A DNA stretch of 64,000 bases from Pseudobdellovibrionaceae bacterium. GTDB taxonomy: Bacteria > Bdellovibrionota > Bdellovibrionia > Bdellovibrionales > Bdellovibrionaceae. A program made the position numbers and the translations under genes. The notes below the pieces were generated by a model, which was given only the letters and a program-made list of their open reading frames with translations, searched no databases and was not told the origin of the DNA. The first letter of the stretch is position 1. Every line of letters starts with the position of its first letter. The stretch covers positions 124,001-188,000 of the forward strand of contig JADJYV010000002.1 in NCBI GenBank assembly GCA_016719575.1. Direction: 5' to 3'. This document shows positions 52,378 through 62,337 of the stretch, piece by piece.

Positions 52378-53082
52378 TTATTTTTGACTGACGAGTCGTC
52401 TTTTAAGGTTTTCTTCGGAAAGAACATGAATTTGACGTCCGTCTTTTTGATTTATCAGGCCTTCTTTTTCAAACTGCGCCAAGGTGCGGATAACGGTTTC
52501 TGGAGTGGTGCCTGCCCATTGGGCAATCTCGCGCCGAGTCCAGGCTTGGTTCTGAAAGTGATCCCGCAAAAATAAAAGCGCCTCTGCTATTCGTTCCGAG
52601 GCTCCCTTGTCCATTTGGTCCATCCATTTTTCTTCGGCGTGTCTAAGGTCCTTAGATATATGAGTTAGAAGCTTCATCGCTATTTCCGGGTGCATATTAA
52701 AAAGGGACATGATAGCCGCTTTGGGAATAAAGCAGAGTTCTGTGTCCTCCATGGCGACTGCTGACGCGTGATAAGCTTCATCGGCAAAGAGGGAACGATA
52801 GCCAAGGGCTCCGCCAGGTCCTACGATCCGGAGTGTGTGCGCGGCTCCTGTTGAGGAGAGAGCTTCGAGCTTAACCACGCCAGTTTGGATTGTGAAGATA
52901 CCGAGGGGCACATTGCCCGTATAGAAAATAACTTGACCAGATTTATAAGTGGTAACGACCTTCGCTCTGTCGATCACGGATCGAACAATTGGCGACGAAC
53001 ATAGAATTCCATCGAAGCGCATGCCGCAGGTCTGACAGGATTCGGGAGTCGTAGGTAAGTTGATTTTTGTTTTTTCGAGCAT
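52378..53082 (-). CDS. FNR-type transcriptional regulator
   Basis: 234 aa, Crp/Fnr family. Four Cys are placed as in FNR: C16, C19, C28 and C117 (SCQTCGMRFDGILCS, ELCFIPK), so a 4Fe-4S oxygen sensor is plausible. A cNMP-like beta-roll follows, then HTH TRREIAQWAGTTPETVIRTL, with E-T-V-I-R in the recognition helix rather than ExxSR. It probably controls the cbb3 cluster beside it. A perfect AT palindrome (52362-52385) spans its stop. Confidence 0.9.
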   Translation of the reverse strand: MLEKTKINLPTTPESCQTCGMRFDGILCSSPIVRSVIDRAKVVTTYKSGQVIFYTGNVPLGIFTIQTGVVKLEALSSTGAAHTLRIVGPGGALGYRSLFADEAYHASAVAMEDTELCFIPKAAIMSLFNMHPEIAMKLLTHISKDLRHAEEKWMDQMDKGASERIAEALLFLRDHFQNQAWTRREIAQWAGTTPETVIRTLAQFEKEGLINQKDGRQIHVLSEENLKRRLVSQK

Positions 53083-53232
53083 GCGGGCGCAATTGTACCA
53101 GGTTGCGATTCTTCAGGGCAAGTCGCTTTTTCAGAAGGGCCTTTGAGCTTGGACCTTTTTAGAATCGTCTAGACGGCCTGAGTGCTGGGATGATAGCTTG
53201 GAGGAGGTTATAGAGATGGAGACTTTCTATTT

Positions 53233-53973
53233 ATGCTTTTTGGTAACGAATCGATCTCCCATTATACTCGCAGCAATATTGCTATTTGGATGTCGATGGC
53301 AATGCAGGCTGGCGTTTTGAATATGGGTGCCTTTATGGCAGGGCATAAATTTGTTTCACATATAACTGGATTTGCTACTTTTTTTGGGTTCGAACTCAGT
53401 CAAAATCGTCCAGATCATGCCTTCGGAATGCTCGTCGTTCCCTTGTTTTTTTTGTTTGGCTGTATTATTAGCGGATTTCTAGTGGATTTGCGTTTAAAGC
53501 TTCACATCAAACCTAAATATTACATTTCTTTCGGATTGATATTTGCAATTCTACTCGTTGTTTTTGTTGGGGGAGTTTTTGGAGCCTTTGGTGAGTTCGG
53601 TGGAGAGGTGACTCATGGTAAGCACTATTTGCCCCTTGTTCTTGTTTGTTTAGTTTGCGGAATTCAAAATGGCACGATCACGACTGTGTCAAGAGCTGTC
53701 GTTCGCACGACTCATTTGACGGGGATAACGACAGATCTAGGAATCGGGATTGTTCGTTATTTAAATAGAAATAAAATCAAAGAAGATATTAGCAACGAGG
53801 GGCGAGCGAATATGGTGCGGGCCGGTTTGATTTTATTCTTCATTTTGGGTTCAGTGGCTGGCGGGCTTATTTTTAGTAGTATGGGGTATTTGGGATTTGT
53901 TTTTCCGGTATTGACGTCTGGAATTTTGTTTGGACTCATGTGGTACTTTCAAGTGCATCTTCAAAAGAATTAA
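53233..53973 (+). CDS. YoaK/DUF1275 membrane protein
   Basis: 246 aa, about six transmembrane helices. The family motifs are GVLNMGAFMAGHKFVSHITG, and GIQNGTITTVSRAVVRTTHLTG. Its function is unknown. The start at 53233 has no well-placed ribosome site; GGAGG occurs about 30 bp upstream. Confidence 0.85.
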   Translation: MLFGNESISHYTRSNIAIWMSMAMQAGVLNMGAFMAGHKFVSHITGFATFFGFELSQNRPDHAFGMLVVPLFFLFGCIISGFLVDLRLKLHIKPKYYISFGLIFAILLVVFVGGVFGAFGEFGGEVTHGKHYLPLVLVCLVCGIQNGTITTVSRAVVRTTHLTGITTDLGIGIVRYLNRNKIKEDISNEGRANMVRAGLILFFILGSVAGGLIFSSMGYLGFVFPVLTSGILFGLMWYFQVHLQKN

Positions 53974-54167
53974 TGCTATTGGACTTTGATCAGGTCGTCG
54001 GAGGTGGCGTTGGCCGTGAAAGTCTTGATTAAAACTTCAAATCGTCGATATATGTATCTATTCCTCGGGCGACATGTTCTACTGAAGGCCAATTAGTCGT
54101 TCACTTGATTCATGAGATGTTCTTTTGTCTTCTGCGAATGGCCCCTAGCTTTCTAAGGAGGCAAAAA

Positions 54168-54464
54168 ATGGGAAAAAAATTATACGTTGGCAATCTTTCT
54201 TTTAATGTGGATTCCAATCAGCTCACAGATTTGTTTGCAGAATTTGGCACCGTCGATTCTGTGAATGTTATCACAGATCGAGATACTGGTCGCAGCAAAG
54301 GCTTCGCCTTTGTCGAGATGTCTGCCGATGGAGAAGCACAAGCTGCAATTCAAAAGCTAAATGGTATGGATCTTTCTGGGCGGGCAATGAATATTTCAGA
54401 AGCCAAGCCACAAGAGCCCCGCACTGGTGGCGGCGGTGGTTTTAAACAGCGCCGTTCATACTAG
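54168..54464 (+). CDS. RRM RNA-binding protein
   Basis: 98 aa from the ATG at 54168, with AAGGAGG upstream; the frame starts earlier without support. RNP2 is KLYVGNLSF, RNP1 is KGFAFVEM; the tail is Gly-rich (GGGGGFKQRR). It resembles the small cold-inducible RNA-binding proteins of cyanobacteria and other bacteria. Probably an RNA chaperone. Confidence 0.92.
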   Translation: MGKKLYVGNLSFNVDSNQLTDLFAEFGTVDSVNVITDRDTGRSKGFAFVEMSADGEAQAAIQKLNGMDLSGRAMNISEAKPQEPRTGGGGGFKQRRSY

Positions 54465-54491
54465 TACTTTTAGTATAAGTTTGAAAACAAT

Positions 54492-54520
54492 AAAGGCCGA
54501 TCACATGATCGGTCTTTGTC
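54492..54520 (+). terminator. Terminator after the RRM gene
   Basis: AAAGGCCGATCA pairs with TGATCGGTCTTT (one G-T pair) over a 2-base loop, followed by a T-rich stretch. It lies 27 bp after the stop. Confidence 0.75.
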
Positions 54521-54540
54521 CTTTTGACTAAGGAGTCATC

Positions 54541-55017
54541 ATGAGTCCTCAGGTTGTGTCCTTTCATTGCACTCTAAAAAATATAGCCGGAAATGTAATC
54601 AGCTCCACCTATAATCACGATGTCTTAACGTCGACTGATGGGGAAGGGGAGTTGTTGCGCGGACTCTCTAAGGGTTTGCAAAATCTCAAAAAGGGCGAGC
54701 GGCGGGTGATCAAGCTTTCAGCCGAAAATGCTTACGGACTCTACGACCCCAAAAAAGTTTTTTTATATCCTCGAAAAAAAATCTCAAGGGATATTGTCTT
54801 GAGTATTGGTGCGGCTGTAGTCGTACCTCTTAAAAGCGGTGCCGTTAGAAAATGCCGAGTCACTCAGCTCCACGGAGATATGGTTTCGCTGGATGGCAAT
54901 CACCCACTTGCAGGACAGGATCTTATTTTTGAGATCGATGCCCTGAGTGCGCGTGCGGCCACTCCTGCAGAAGTGTCCGAATCGAGCAATGTGCTTTCTA
55001 CCCAATTCTTGCATTGA
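54541..55017 (+). CDS. SlyD-like FKBP peptidyl-prolyl isomerase
   Basis: 158 aa. An FKBP fold with inserted flap: LLRGLSKGLQNLKKGERRVI, AYGLYDPKKVF, then GNHPLAGQDLIFEIDALSAR, the SlyD/FkpA-type ending. No His-rich metal tail. It is a cytoplasmic folding helper. GGAG precedes the ATG. The stop overlaps a downstream small gene region. Confidence 0.88.
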   Translation: MSPQVVSFHCTLKNIAGNVISSTYNHDVLTSTDGEGELLRGLSKGLQNLKKGERRVIKLSAENAYGLYDPKKVFLYPRKKISRDIVLSIGAAVVVPLKSGAVRKCRVTQLHGDMVSLDGNHPLAGQDLIFEIDALSARAATPAEVSESSNVLSTQFLH

Positions 55018-55022
55018 GGCTT

Positions 55023-55220
55023 ATGCGACAAGTAAAAAATTGTGCTAACATGAATCACAGTCGTTCGAATTCACCCATCAAGTATTGCCCGATGTGCGGC
55101 GAGAAGTTCAACTCGACAGTGAGTCCTAAACCCTGCAGTGAGGCTGTTCATGCATCTCGTCGTCGAGAGCGGAGTGCTTTCTGCCATGATTGCGGAAAAA
55201 AACTAATCGACACTCGATAG
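55023..55220 (+). CDS. Small zinc-ribbon protein
   Basis: 65 aa from the ATG at 55023 (TGAGG upstream). Two CxxC pairs (YCPMCGEKF and FCHDCGKKL) form a likely zinc ribbon. It begins 5 bp after the SlyD-like gene. Its last 18 bases overlap the convergent transglycosylase gene. Confidence 0.6.
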   Translation: MRQVKNCANMNHSRSNSPIKYCPMCGEKFNSTVSPKPCSEAVHASRRRERSAFCHDCGKKLIDTR

Positions 55221-56114
55221 TTTGCGAGTTGGTGTGACTCTTTTTGCGATCGCAAGGATGCTATCCGCATAATCCCGGCTGTTATTGTACTTCATCAGTG
55301 CCGCAATTTTTGCGGAAAATTTATTATTACGCCACCCGTGTTTTGATAAATAATAAGCCACACTTAAAATGGCATCACTGCTCTTCATCAGATTTGGGAC
55401 TGCTTTAGGTTTCTTTGCTTTGGCGTAGGCAAGATAGCTAGAGGGAATAAACTGGGGCAAACCAAAGGCTCCGGCATAGGATCCTCTCAGAGTTTTGATG
55501 TCGAAATGTTTTTGTTTGCGAGCCGAGGCAAGAGCAATAAGTTGTTCCCGGGCCCATTTGGCTTTTTTTCGGGTTCGCTCTGTCATTAATTTACGAAGTT
55601 CGGAGGGAGTGTAGGCCTGTTCCTCCTTGTTTTTAACCAAGGCGAGCCTTGTTAGTGCGGTTTTGTTCTTATTTAAGTCAGCCTGTAGAAGGTGCAGGTA
55701 GACACTGAGGGTATGAAAGGATCCTACGTCCTGCCCGTGGCGAGTTTCGATCCAGATGAGGGAGGCGATGACCTCAGGTGGAACTCGGTATTTTTTTTGG
55801 GCATATGTAAAAGCCCTTTTATTTCCTTTAATATATTTTGTAGCTTCGGAGACCGCCTGATCGGTGACAAGATTCATATGTTGCCCCGCTGGGCGCAAAA
55901 AGCCTAAAAGATTTAAGGTGAGTGTTTTGTCAAAACTCTCGGCTTCGTAAGTCTCCATAGCCTCAGATATAAACGACTTTGAAAATCCAATTTTTTCGAG
56001 CTCTTTTTTTAACCAAATTTCGTTTGCACGAAGAGGGGCTGACCCTTTTGCCTTTGCAAAGACTGGGGTGTCGATGCAGAAAAACAAAGCTAGCAGCAGG
56101 GCTAAGAATTTCAA
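55203..56114 (-). CDS. Lytic transglycosylase, MltB-like (GH103)
   Basis: 303 aa with a signal peptide ending PVFAKAK. The catalytic Glu is E123 in IASLIWIETRHGQD, followed by SYAGAFGLPQFIPSSYL, the GH103 (SLT_2) pattern. It cuts peptidoglycan. Together with the MltD-like gene it adds to the murein-active set of this window. Confidence 0.9.
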   Translation of the reverse strand: MKFLALLLALFFCIDTPVFAKAKGSAPLRANEIWLKKELEKIGFSKSFISEAMETYEAESFDKTLTLNLLGFLRPAGQHMNLVTDQAVSEATKYIKGNKRAFTYAQKKYRVPPEVIASLIWIETRHGQDVGSFHTLSVYLHLLQADLNKNKTALTRLALVKNKEEQAYTPSELRKLMTERTRKKAKWAREQLIALASARKQKHFDIKTLRGSYAGAFGLPQFIPSSYLAYAKAKKPKAVPNLMKSSDAILSVAYYLSKHGWRNNKFSAKIAALMKYNNSRDYADSILAIAKRVTPTRKLSSVD

Positions 56115-56321
56115 AAAAACTCCTTCGAATATTTTGGCTTTCTTTTATGGTATTTCGGAAATTTTAAGAGCGCCTTCAATATCGGAATTTAATGGTCTTA
56201 TGTCTCGAGTTAAAACGTTTCGGCCGGGTGTCTAGGGAGGCTGGGGGGGCATGGGCTTGTAAAAACTTTGGTCGGGTTTTAAGTTGAGACATCGAGAAAT
56301 ATGCTTTAAAACTAATGAGGT

Positions 56322-57626
56322 ATGTTTTTAGCTATTGAGAAAAGAATTTTAATGAGCCGATTGCTCACACGCTCTGGCGACCAGGCTTGGGATTTTGTAG
56401 TCCCCTTGGCTCTCTTGCATATTTTCCCTGGGCATCTGCAGATGGCTGCTTTGTATTATCTGATAGTTAAGTTGGGTGTGTTGCTTATGACACCGATCCT
56501 TGGTCGGTGGGTGGACAGGTCAGCAAGAAGTACAGTCATCAGGAGAGGTATAGGGATTCAGTTTTTTTCTGTTTTGGCAGGTTTCGCATTTTTTTATTTT
56601 TTGGACAAACAAAGTCACAATGATCCAGGGGTGTTTCTAAATGGGCCAGAGAAGATATTTTTCGTAGGTCTTGCCGTGGCGGGGGTTCTGGCCTCGTTAG
56701 GATCCGTGATCACTGAAATTTCTGTAGGCAATGATCTAACCCCACTGCTGGTGCCCCCGGAGCGGCTGACATTTTTTAACAGTTGGCTACAGCGTGTGGA
56801 TTTGATGACAGAGGTCGTGAGTCCGATTTTGGCGGGCTTGCTGTTTTTAATTCAACCATCGGGTGCGCACCTGCTGGGGTTATTTCTCGTTGCTGTTTGG
56901 AATGTGATTTCCTTTGTTCCAGAGCACTTTATTTTGTCCGGGCTAATAGGTAGGGACCTATTAGGCAACGATAGACTTCAGGGGCAGATGTCAGCAAAAA
57001 GGCTATTTGGTTTTGATTTTATAAAGCTAAAACGTAATCCTTTGCTTTTTCTCATTTTTAGCAATGCGCTGCTATGGCTTTCGGTGCTAAGCCCGCACGG
57101 GGTTTTGCTAACAGCTTATCTCAAGGATGAAGTGAATCTGCCGGAGTTCGAGATTGGTCTTTTTAGAGGTTTGGGAGCTATTTTTGGTTTGATTTCGACG
57201 TTAACGTTTCCTTACTTTGTTAAGCGAATTGGTTTAACGAAAGCGACGGGGGGGCATTTGCTGTTTCAGTTGGGCGCGCTTGGATTTGCAATCGCTGCGT
57301 TTGCCACTGCTGGATCCTCGTGGGCGATTTATCTATTTTTGGCTGGAATATTGTTGTCGAGAATTGGACTCTACGGTTTTAGTAACGGAGAATTTGAATT
57401 GCGCCAACGGTTGATTCCGGAATTTGAGCGGGGAGAACTTAACTCATTGAGCTCTGCTATGACGACTTTTGCAACTTTAATTCTTTTTGCTGCTGGAAGC
57501 GTTTTGCCGCAAACAAAGGACTTTGAATACTTAGTGTATTTTTCTTTGCTGGCGGTTGCTTTGGCGAATGCAGGGTATGGTTGGTTTTCGCAGAAAGTGG
57601 CGGCTGGCGGCTCTGTGAGTGTTTAA
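56322..57626 (+). CDS. Ferroportin-like Fe(II) exporter (MFS)
   Basis: 434 aa, about 12 transmembrane helices. Long stretches match the Bdellovibrio ferroportin homologue known from structure work: LLTRSGDQAWDFVVPLALL, ISVGNDLTPLLVPPERLTFF, NALLWLSVLSPHGVLLTAYL, LYGFSNGEFELRQRLIPE. It should export ferrous iron across the inner membrane. GAGG abuts the ATG, so the start might also be the Met at codon 11. Confidence 0.92.
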   Translation: MFLAIEKRILMSRLLTRSGDQAWDFVVPLALLHIFPGHLQMAALYYLIVKLGVLLMTPILGRWVDRSARSTVIRRGIGIQFFSVLAGFAFFYFLDKQSHNDPGVFLNGPEKIFFVGLAVAGVLASLGSVITEISVGNDLTPLLVPPERLTFFNSWLQRVDLMTEVVSPILAGLLFLIQPSGAHLLGLFLVAVWNVISFVPEHFILSGLIGRDLLGNDRLQGQMSAKRLFGFDFIKLKRNPLLFLIFSNALLWLSVLSPHGVLLTAYLKDEVNLPEFEIGLFRGLGAIFGLISTLTFPYFVKRIGLTKATGGHLLFQLGALGFAIAAFATAGSSWAIYLFLAGILLSRIGLYGFSNGEFELRQRLIPEFERGELNSLSSAMTTFATLILFAAGSVLPQTKDFEYLVYFSLLAVALANAGYGWFSQKVAAGGSVSV

Positions 57627-57680
57627 TATACATTGACGAGTTCGAGGGATACTTTAGGGAGCTGCTTGGGAATTTTCAAA

Positions 57681-59021
57681 TCAGTTGATTTTCGATTTTT
57701 CTCGTAAAAATAAAAAATATAAAACAAATCCTAACAAGATGCCGCCGATGACCAATTGAATTTGTAAAAGCGATCCATCAGGACCCAGTGCTGAAAATAG
57801 CGCTATCCCGCAGGCCAAGGCTATAGGAAAGAGCGACATAACTTTGAGACCATGAATGCCTAAAGGAATTTTATATCCTCGTTTTAAGTTCGGTTCCTTG
57901 ATTCGCAAGGCAATGAGGGCGATAAACTCCAAACCAATTCCCAGGGTGTAGAAAAGGATATCTACGATAATTAGCTTTGAAAATGAGAGTCTGGAAAATC
58001 CGATGGCAAGAATTGACATTAGTAATAATGCCGCTGTTGGGACTCCTGTCTTTTTTGAAGTTTTGCCTAAAAAACTCGGTAGTAAGCCGTCTTGAGCCAT
58101 GGCCATTGGAAGTCGTGAGATATAAAGTAATTGAGAATTGAACAAGGCCCATGCTGAGAGCAAAGCCGCAGTTGCCATCAAAATTCCCAGGTAAGGGCCA
58201 CCCATAATCTCAGCAATGGCCGGCCATCCTCTAATCCAATCCTCTGGATTGATGGTTGACTTTAGACCCAAAAGCATTGGGATCAAGTATGATAAAACAA
58301 TGATGATCATCGCGACGAGCAGTGATTTGGGGTAATTTACTTCTGGGTCGTGGGCTTCATGGGCATACGTTGAAATGTTGTCCCACCCACAGTAGTTCCA
58401 CAAGATAATCGCAAGACCAGCTCCAATATTGAAGAAGCTGACGTTGGCCTTAGTTCCTTCTATCAGAGCGTCAAAAAGTTGTTGCCAGCTGCCCGCAAAA
58501 ATTCCCCAAACGGAAAGAACTATAAACGGGGCTATGACTAATCCTAAGCTCATCATAGCATTCATTCCCACGAACCGAATGCCACGCATGTTTAAAAGTA
58601 AAGAGACAATAATGAAAGTCGAACACAGGCCCCACTTAAGCATCTGCATGTTTGGATCTTCTGAATTGAGAATGGGAAAGAAAAAGCTTAGGTATGTGAC
58701 AAACAATATGGGATAGACAGCCAAATCAACCGCCGAATAACAGAGGGTCCACCAGCCCTCCTGAAACCCCCAGAATCGGCCAAGCCCACGACGGACCCAG
58801 ACGTAGTATCCTCCGGCGTGTGGCAGTGCCGACGACAGTTCAGCTACCATGCTAACAATTGGAATCACCCAAAAAATCGGCACCAGAAGGACAAGGAGGA
58901 TGGCCCACCTTGTACCGACTTCGTAAACCAGGGGTTCAATTCCGTAGGCGCCCCCTGAAACGATAAAAAATATCAACGCAACCTGCGGCCAAAAACTTAG
59001 ATTGGGTTTCTCTGTTTTCAT
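57681..59021 (-). CDS. APC-superfamily amino-acid permease
   Basis: 446 aa, about 12 helices. Helix 1 has the unwound motif FFIVSGGAYGIEPLV; later come LPHAGGYYVWVRRGLGRFWG and NYCGWDNISTYAHE. It resembles the LAT/PHS type of amino-acid or polyamine transporters. Substrate unknown. It converges on the ferroportin gene. Confidence 0.9.
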   Translation of the reverse strand: MKTEKPNLSFWPQVALIFFIVSGGAYGIEPLVYEVGTRWAILLVLLVPIFWVIPIVSMVAELSSALPHAGGYYVWVRRGLGRFWGFQEGWWTLCYSAVDLAVYPILFVTYLSFFFPILNSEDPNMQMLKWGLCSTFIIVSLLLNMRGIRFVGMNAMMSLGLVIAPFIVLSVWGIFAGSWQQLFDALIEGTKANVSFFNIGAGLAIILWNYCGWDNISTYAHEAHDPEVNYPKSLLVAMIIIVLSYLIPMLLGLKSTINPEDWIRGWPAIAEIMGGPYLGILMATAALLSAWALFNSQLLYISRLPMAMAQDGLLPSFLGKTSKKTGVPTAALLLMSILAIGFSRLSFSKLIIVDILFYTLGIGLEFIALIALRIKEPNLKRGYKIPLGIHGLKVMSLFPIALACGIALFSALGPDGSLLQIQLVIGGILLGFVLYFLFLREKSKIN

Positions 59022-59565
59022 TTCTTCAATTTAAATGGCAGATGTGAAGGTCGTCAAATTAGAATGACTATTTGGGAGGTTAAAAGTTGTTTGCGGGAGG
59101 ATGCGAAAAAGCGGAGGCGGTCAAATATTTTTTGGAGAGGGACTTCGTTTCTATTCAATTTTCTTGATATAAACCGTTGTGTAGACTTCGACCACACCCA
59201 TATTTGCAGGCCATCCGAACCCGTTCGTTGCCACTGTATTCAAGCAGCGGTGGCGGATTTGGACGGTAGACGTAGAGGCGAGAGTGAATTGCCCTTCGAC
59301 GAAACTTGAAGTTCCGGGTGCATCCTGTCCAGTGGTTCCGATAACAAGGTTGGCAGATCCAGTTACATTGTATAAAATTGCTTTGTGTTCCCAGACAGAG
59401 GGTTCTCCAGTGGGGGCCACAGCTCTAACATAATACGTCCCTGCGGGTAGAGTGATCTGGTTGCGGCGAAGCTAGGTATCGGATGTGTTAAACCGTGTGG
59501 TGTTAAGTGTTCTAGTTTGCCAAGAACCGCTTGTAAATGTGCCACCGGCATGTGTGGCATTTTCA

Positions 59566-60879
59566 TCAACAATAAGGAGTTCTCCAGTACTTTTTTAAGG
59601 TTGTTGCATCCGGCAGTTTGATTCCACCGCTAGTGGATTCGATAGTGCCGGCGACTGTTAGTTTTTGGCCAGGAGTTGTGGTGCCGATACCAACGTTGTT
59701 CGAACTTGCAACATAAAGTCCATTGTTTGCCATCGGGTCGGTATTATTGCCGGAAATTCCAACGCCCTTTCCTGCTCCTCCACCAATTAGAATTTCGTAA
59801 GGGGTCGGGCTGTCCCACATACTAATACCCATCTCACCCCAGCTCTCACCAATTCGCAACTTGCCGCCAGCAATCTGAGATGTCTCGATCCAAAGTCCAT
59901 AGTCGCCAGAGGAAAGGTTTGTGTAGTCCGAATTTTTGTTCAGTCTGATTTTTCCGCTATCAGCGAGGGTTAGTTGTTCAGCGGGACTTGTCGTGCCTAT
60001 GCCGACGTTTCCGTTTTGGTCAATTCTCACTCGTTCCGTGCCGCCCACAGTTCCATTGGCTGTGGTTTGAAATGAAATTGCTGAACCTTGAGCAGAAGCT
60101 GAGTGATTTTCTGTCGTATTGAAATAGATACCAGGCCAAGAATTTGGATTAACAGCATTTTGGGCTCGAATTGCACCCAATTGATCTCCACTCTGGGGTT
60201 GTGTAGGTGCGGCCGATGTTCCGCGAGCTCTCAGAAATTGAATCGCTCCAGAGTTGCCAGCATTAGCAGAAAAATGCTTAGCTTCGATAAGTGCATCTAC
60301 TGCGACACCGCTGTTATATCCTGTGATATTTCCAGCGACTTCAAGTTTAGAGCCAGGAGTTGTTGTCCCTATGCCGACGTTTCCGCCACTTAGAATTGTC
60401 ATTTTGGTGCTGTTGTTTGTTTCAAATTCCAGGCTATTCGCATCGTTTGTTCCAAGGACTGCCGAGGCTCCAAAGATATTTCCATTTTGGACAAACGCAG
60501 TCGCTGCACCTGCAGGTGTAAATCCGAGAGCTGTCGTGATATCTGAAGAGGTCATCGAAAGACCTGCGATCACTCGGCCTTTGGCATCAACAGAGACTTT
60601 CGCGTAAGATCCTGCAGTCACACCAGATGTTGCAAGAGTCACAACGCCGGCATTTGACATCGTCGCATCGCCAGACATAGACACGGCAGTTGCGGCGTTA
60701 CCCGAGTTACCAACCCAGATATTAGCTGAAGTCAGAGAGTTCGACATTTTGCTATTAAACGTTGACCAGTCGGCAGAAGACAGAGCTCCTCGCTTTGTTG
60801 CAGAAGCGGTCGGGATATCGAATGTATGCGCCGAGCCCGCAGAGCTGATACCGATATCAGTGCCAGCAGTGCCAAGCAC
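59566..60879 (-). CDS. Fibre protein segment, distal repeats with GIGTTTP motifs
   Basis: 437-codon intact stretch of the broken fibre gene. It has one last module, then stem repeats (NVGIGTTTPGSKLEVAG, RVRIDQNGNVGIGTTSPAEQ, NVGIGTTTPGQKLTVAGTIE), which in related fibres precede the C-terminal tip. The frame ends in ...TLKKYWRTPYC where the expected sequence is TGELLIVDENATH, reached by adding one A. Confidence 0.7.
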   Translation of the reverse strand: MLGTAGTDIGISSAGSAHTFDIPTASATKRGALSSADWSTFNSKMSNSLTSANIWVGNSGNAATAVSMSGDATMSNAGVVTLATSGVTAGSYAKVSVDAKGRVIAGLSMTSSDITTALGFTPAGAATAFVQNGNIFGASAVLGTNDANSLEFETNNSTKMTILSGGNVGIGTTTPGSKLEVAGNITGYNSGVAVDALIEAKHFSANAGNSGAIQFLRARGTSAAPTQPQSGDQLGAIRAQNAVNPNSWPGIYFNTTENHSASAQGSAISFQTTANGTVGGTERVRIDQNGNVGIGTTSPAEQLTLADSGKIRLNKNSDYTNLSSGDYGLWIETSQIAGGKLRIGESWGEMGISMWDSPTPYEILIGGGAGKGVGISGNNTDPMANNGLYVASSNNVGIGTTTPGQKLTVAGTIESTSGGIKLPDATTLKKYWRTPYC

Positions 60880-60908
60880 AAAGCTTTGTGTAGCAGTAGA
60901 TAGACCGT

Positions 60909-62333
60909 TCAGGTAGTGATCCCGGTTCCTGCAACGCCCAAAGACTTCACGACGCTGCCGTCATAATACTTGATCGTGCCAGTATCGTACCACATTTGTC
61001 CTGCTGTTGTGCCATTCGTTGTATTTGCTGAAAGAGTAAAGTACTTGTTGGCCGCCATGGTGATGTTACCAGTGTTGGTAATATTGTTTGTGCCCATCGC
61101 CAGAGCGCCCACCATAGTGTCACCAGCTTTGTTCACCGGAGTATAAGTCAGAGCCGTGTTGATGTCAGCAGCACTTAACGAAGCACTTGCGATCACGCGG
61201 CCTTTAGCATCAACAGAAACCTTCGCGTATGTTCCCGCAGTGACTCCGCTGTTAGCAAGAGTGACCACACCGGCATTTGACATTGTCGCATCACCAGACA
61301 TAGACACCGCAGTTGCAGCATTGCCGGAGTTACCAACCCAAATGTTTGCAGAGGTCAGAGAGTTGGTCATGGCACTAGCCCAAGAGAGAACTCCTGCGCC
61401 ATTGTTCGAGAGAACTTGCCCCGAAGCCCCTTGTGCTCCAGGGAAAGTCAGAGAGTAGTTCGTAGTCACAGCAGCCGGAATCAGAGTCAAAGAGCCAGAA
61501 GTAGCGCCGTTAAGTTGGTTGCCCATGGTGGCAGCAACACCGGAACCATCAAGAGAGAGCAATTTATTCGATTGAGCAGTTGTTGTTTTATTAGCAGTAA
61601 CCACACCGGCATTAGTGATCGAAGAGATATCACCAGAGAGCGCAACTGCGCCAGCAACGCCAGAAGCGTTACCAACCCAGACCTGAGTAGACGCAAGCGA
61701 GTTCGACATTTTGCTATTAAACGTTGACCAGTCGGCAGAAGACAGAGCTCCTCGCTTTGTTGCAGAAGCGGTGGGGATATCGAATGTATGCGCTGAACCT
61801 GCAGAGCTGATACCGATATCAGTGCCAGCTGTGCCAAGCACAAAGCTTTGAGTTCCAGCAGAGAGACCGTTTAGGCTTGTGATGCCAGCTCCTGCGACGC
61901 CCAAAGATTTAGTAGTAGAACCATCGTAGTATTTGATTGTTCCAGAATCGTACCACATCTGTCCCGCAACCGTGCCGTTAGTAGAATTTGCAGAAAGACC
62001 AAGATACTTGTTGGCCGCCATGGTGATGTTGCCAGAGTTCGTAAGATCATTGCCACCCATTGCAAGAGCACCTACCATAGTGTCGCCAGCTTTGTTGACT
62101 GGAGTGTAAGTCAGAGCTGTTGTGATATCTGAAGAGGTCATTGATAGACCTGCGATCACTCGGCCTTTGGCATCAACAGAGACCTTCGCGTAGGACCCTG
62201 CAGTCACACCAGATGTTGCAAGAGTGACCACGCCGGCATTTGACATCGTCGCATCACCAGACATAGACACCGCAGTTGCAGCATTGCCCGAGTTACCAAC
62301 CCAGATGTTGGCTGAAGTCAGAGAATTGGTCAT
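60909..62333 (-). CDS. Fibre protein segment, tandem module
   Basis: 474-codon intact stretch that contains one whole module (about 321 codons from one MTNSLTSANIW to the next) plus half of a second. It ends GITT-stop where ITTLNGLS is expected; restoring one C joins it to the next segment. Confidence 0.7.
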   Translation of the reverse strand: MTNSLTSANIWVGNSGNAATAVSMSGDATMSNAGVVTLATSGVTAGSYAKVSVDAKGRVIAGLSMTSSDITTALTYTPVNKAGDTMVGALAMGGNDLTNSGNITMAANKYLGLSANSTNGTVAGQMWYDSGTIKYYDGSTTKSLGVAGAGITSLNGLSAGTQSFVLGTAGTDIGISSAGSAHTFDIPTASATKRGALSSADWSTFNSKMSNSLASTQVWVGNASGVAGAVALSGDISSITNAGVVTANKTTTAQSNKLLSLDGSGVAATMGNQLNGATSGSLTLIPAAVTTNYSLTFPGAQGASGQVLSNNGAGVLSWASAMTNSLTSANIWVGNSGNAATAVSMSGDATMSNAGVVTLANSGVTAGTYAKVSVDAKGRVIASASLSAADINTALTYTPVNKAGDTMVGALAMGTNNITNTGNITMAANKYFTLSANTTNGTTAGQMWYDTGTIKYYDGSVVKSLGVAGTGITT

Positions 62334-62337
62334 GGCA

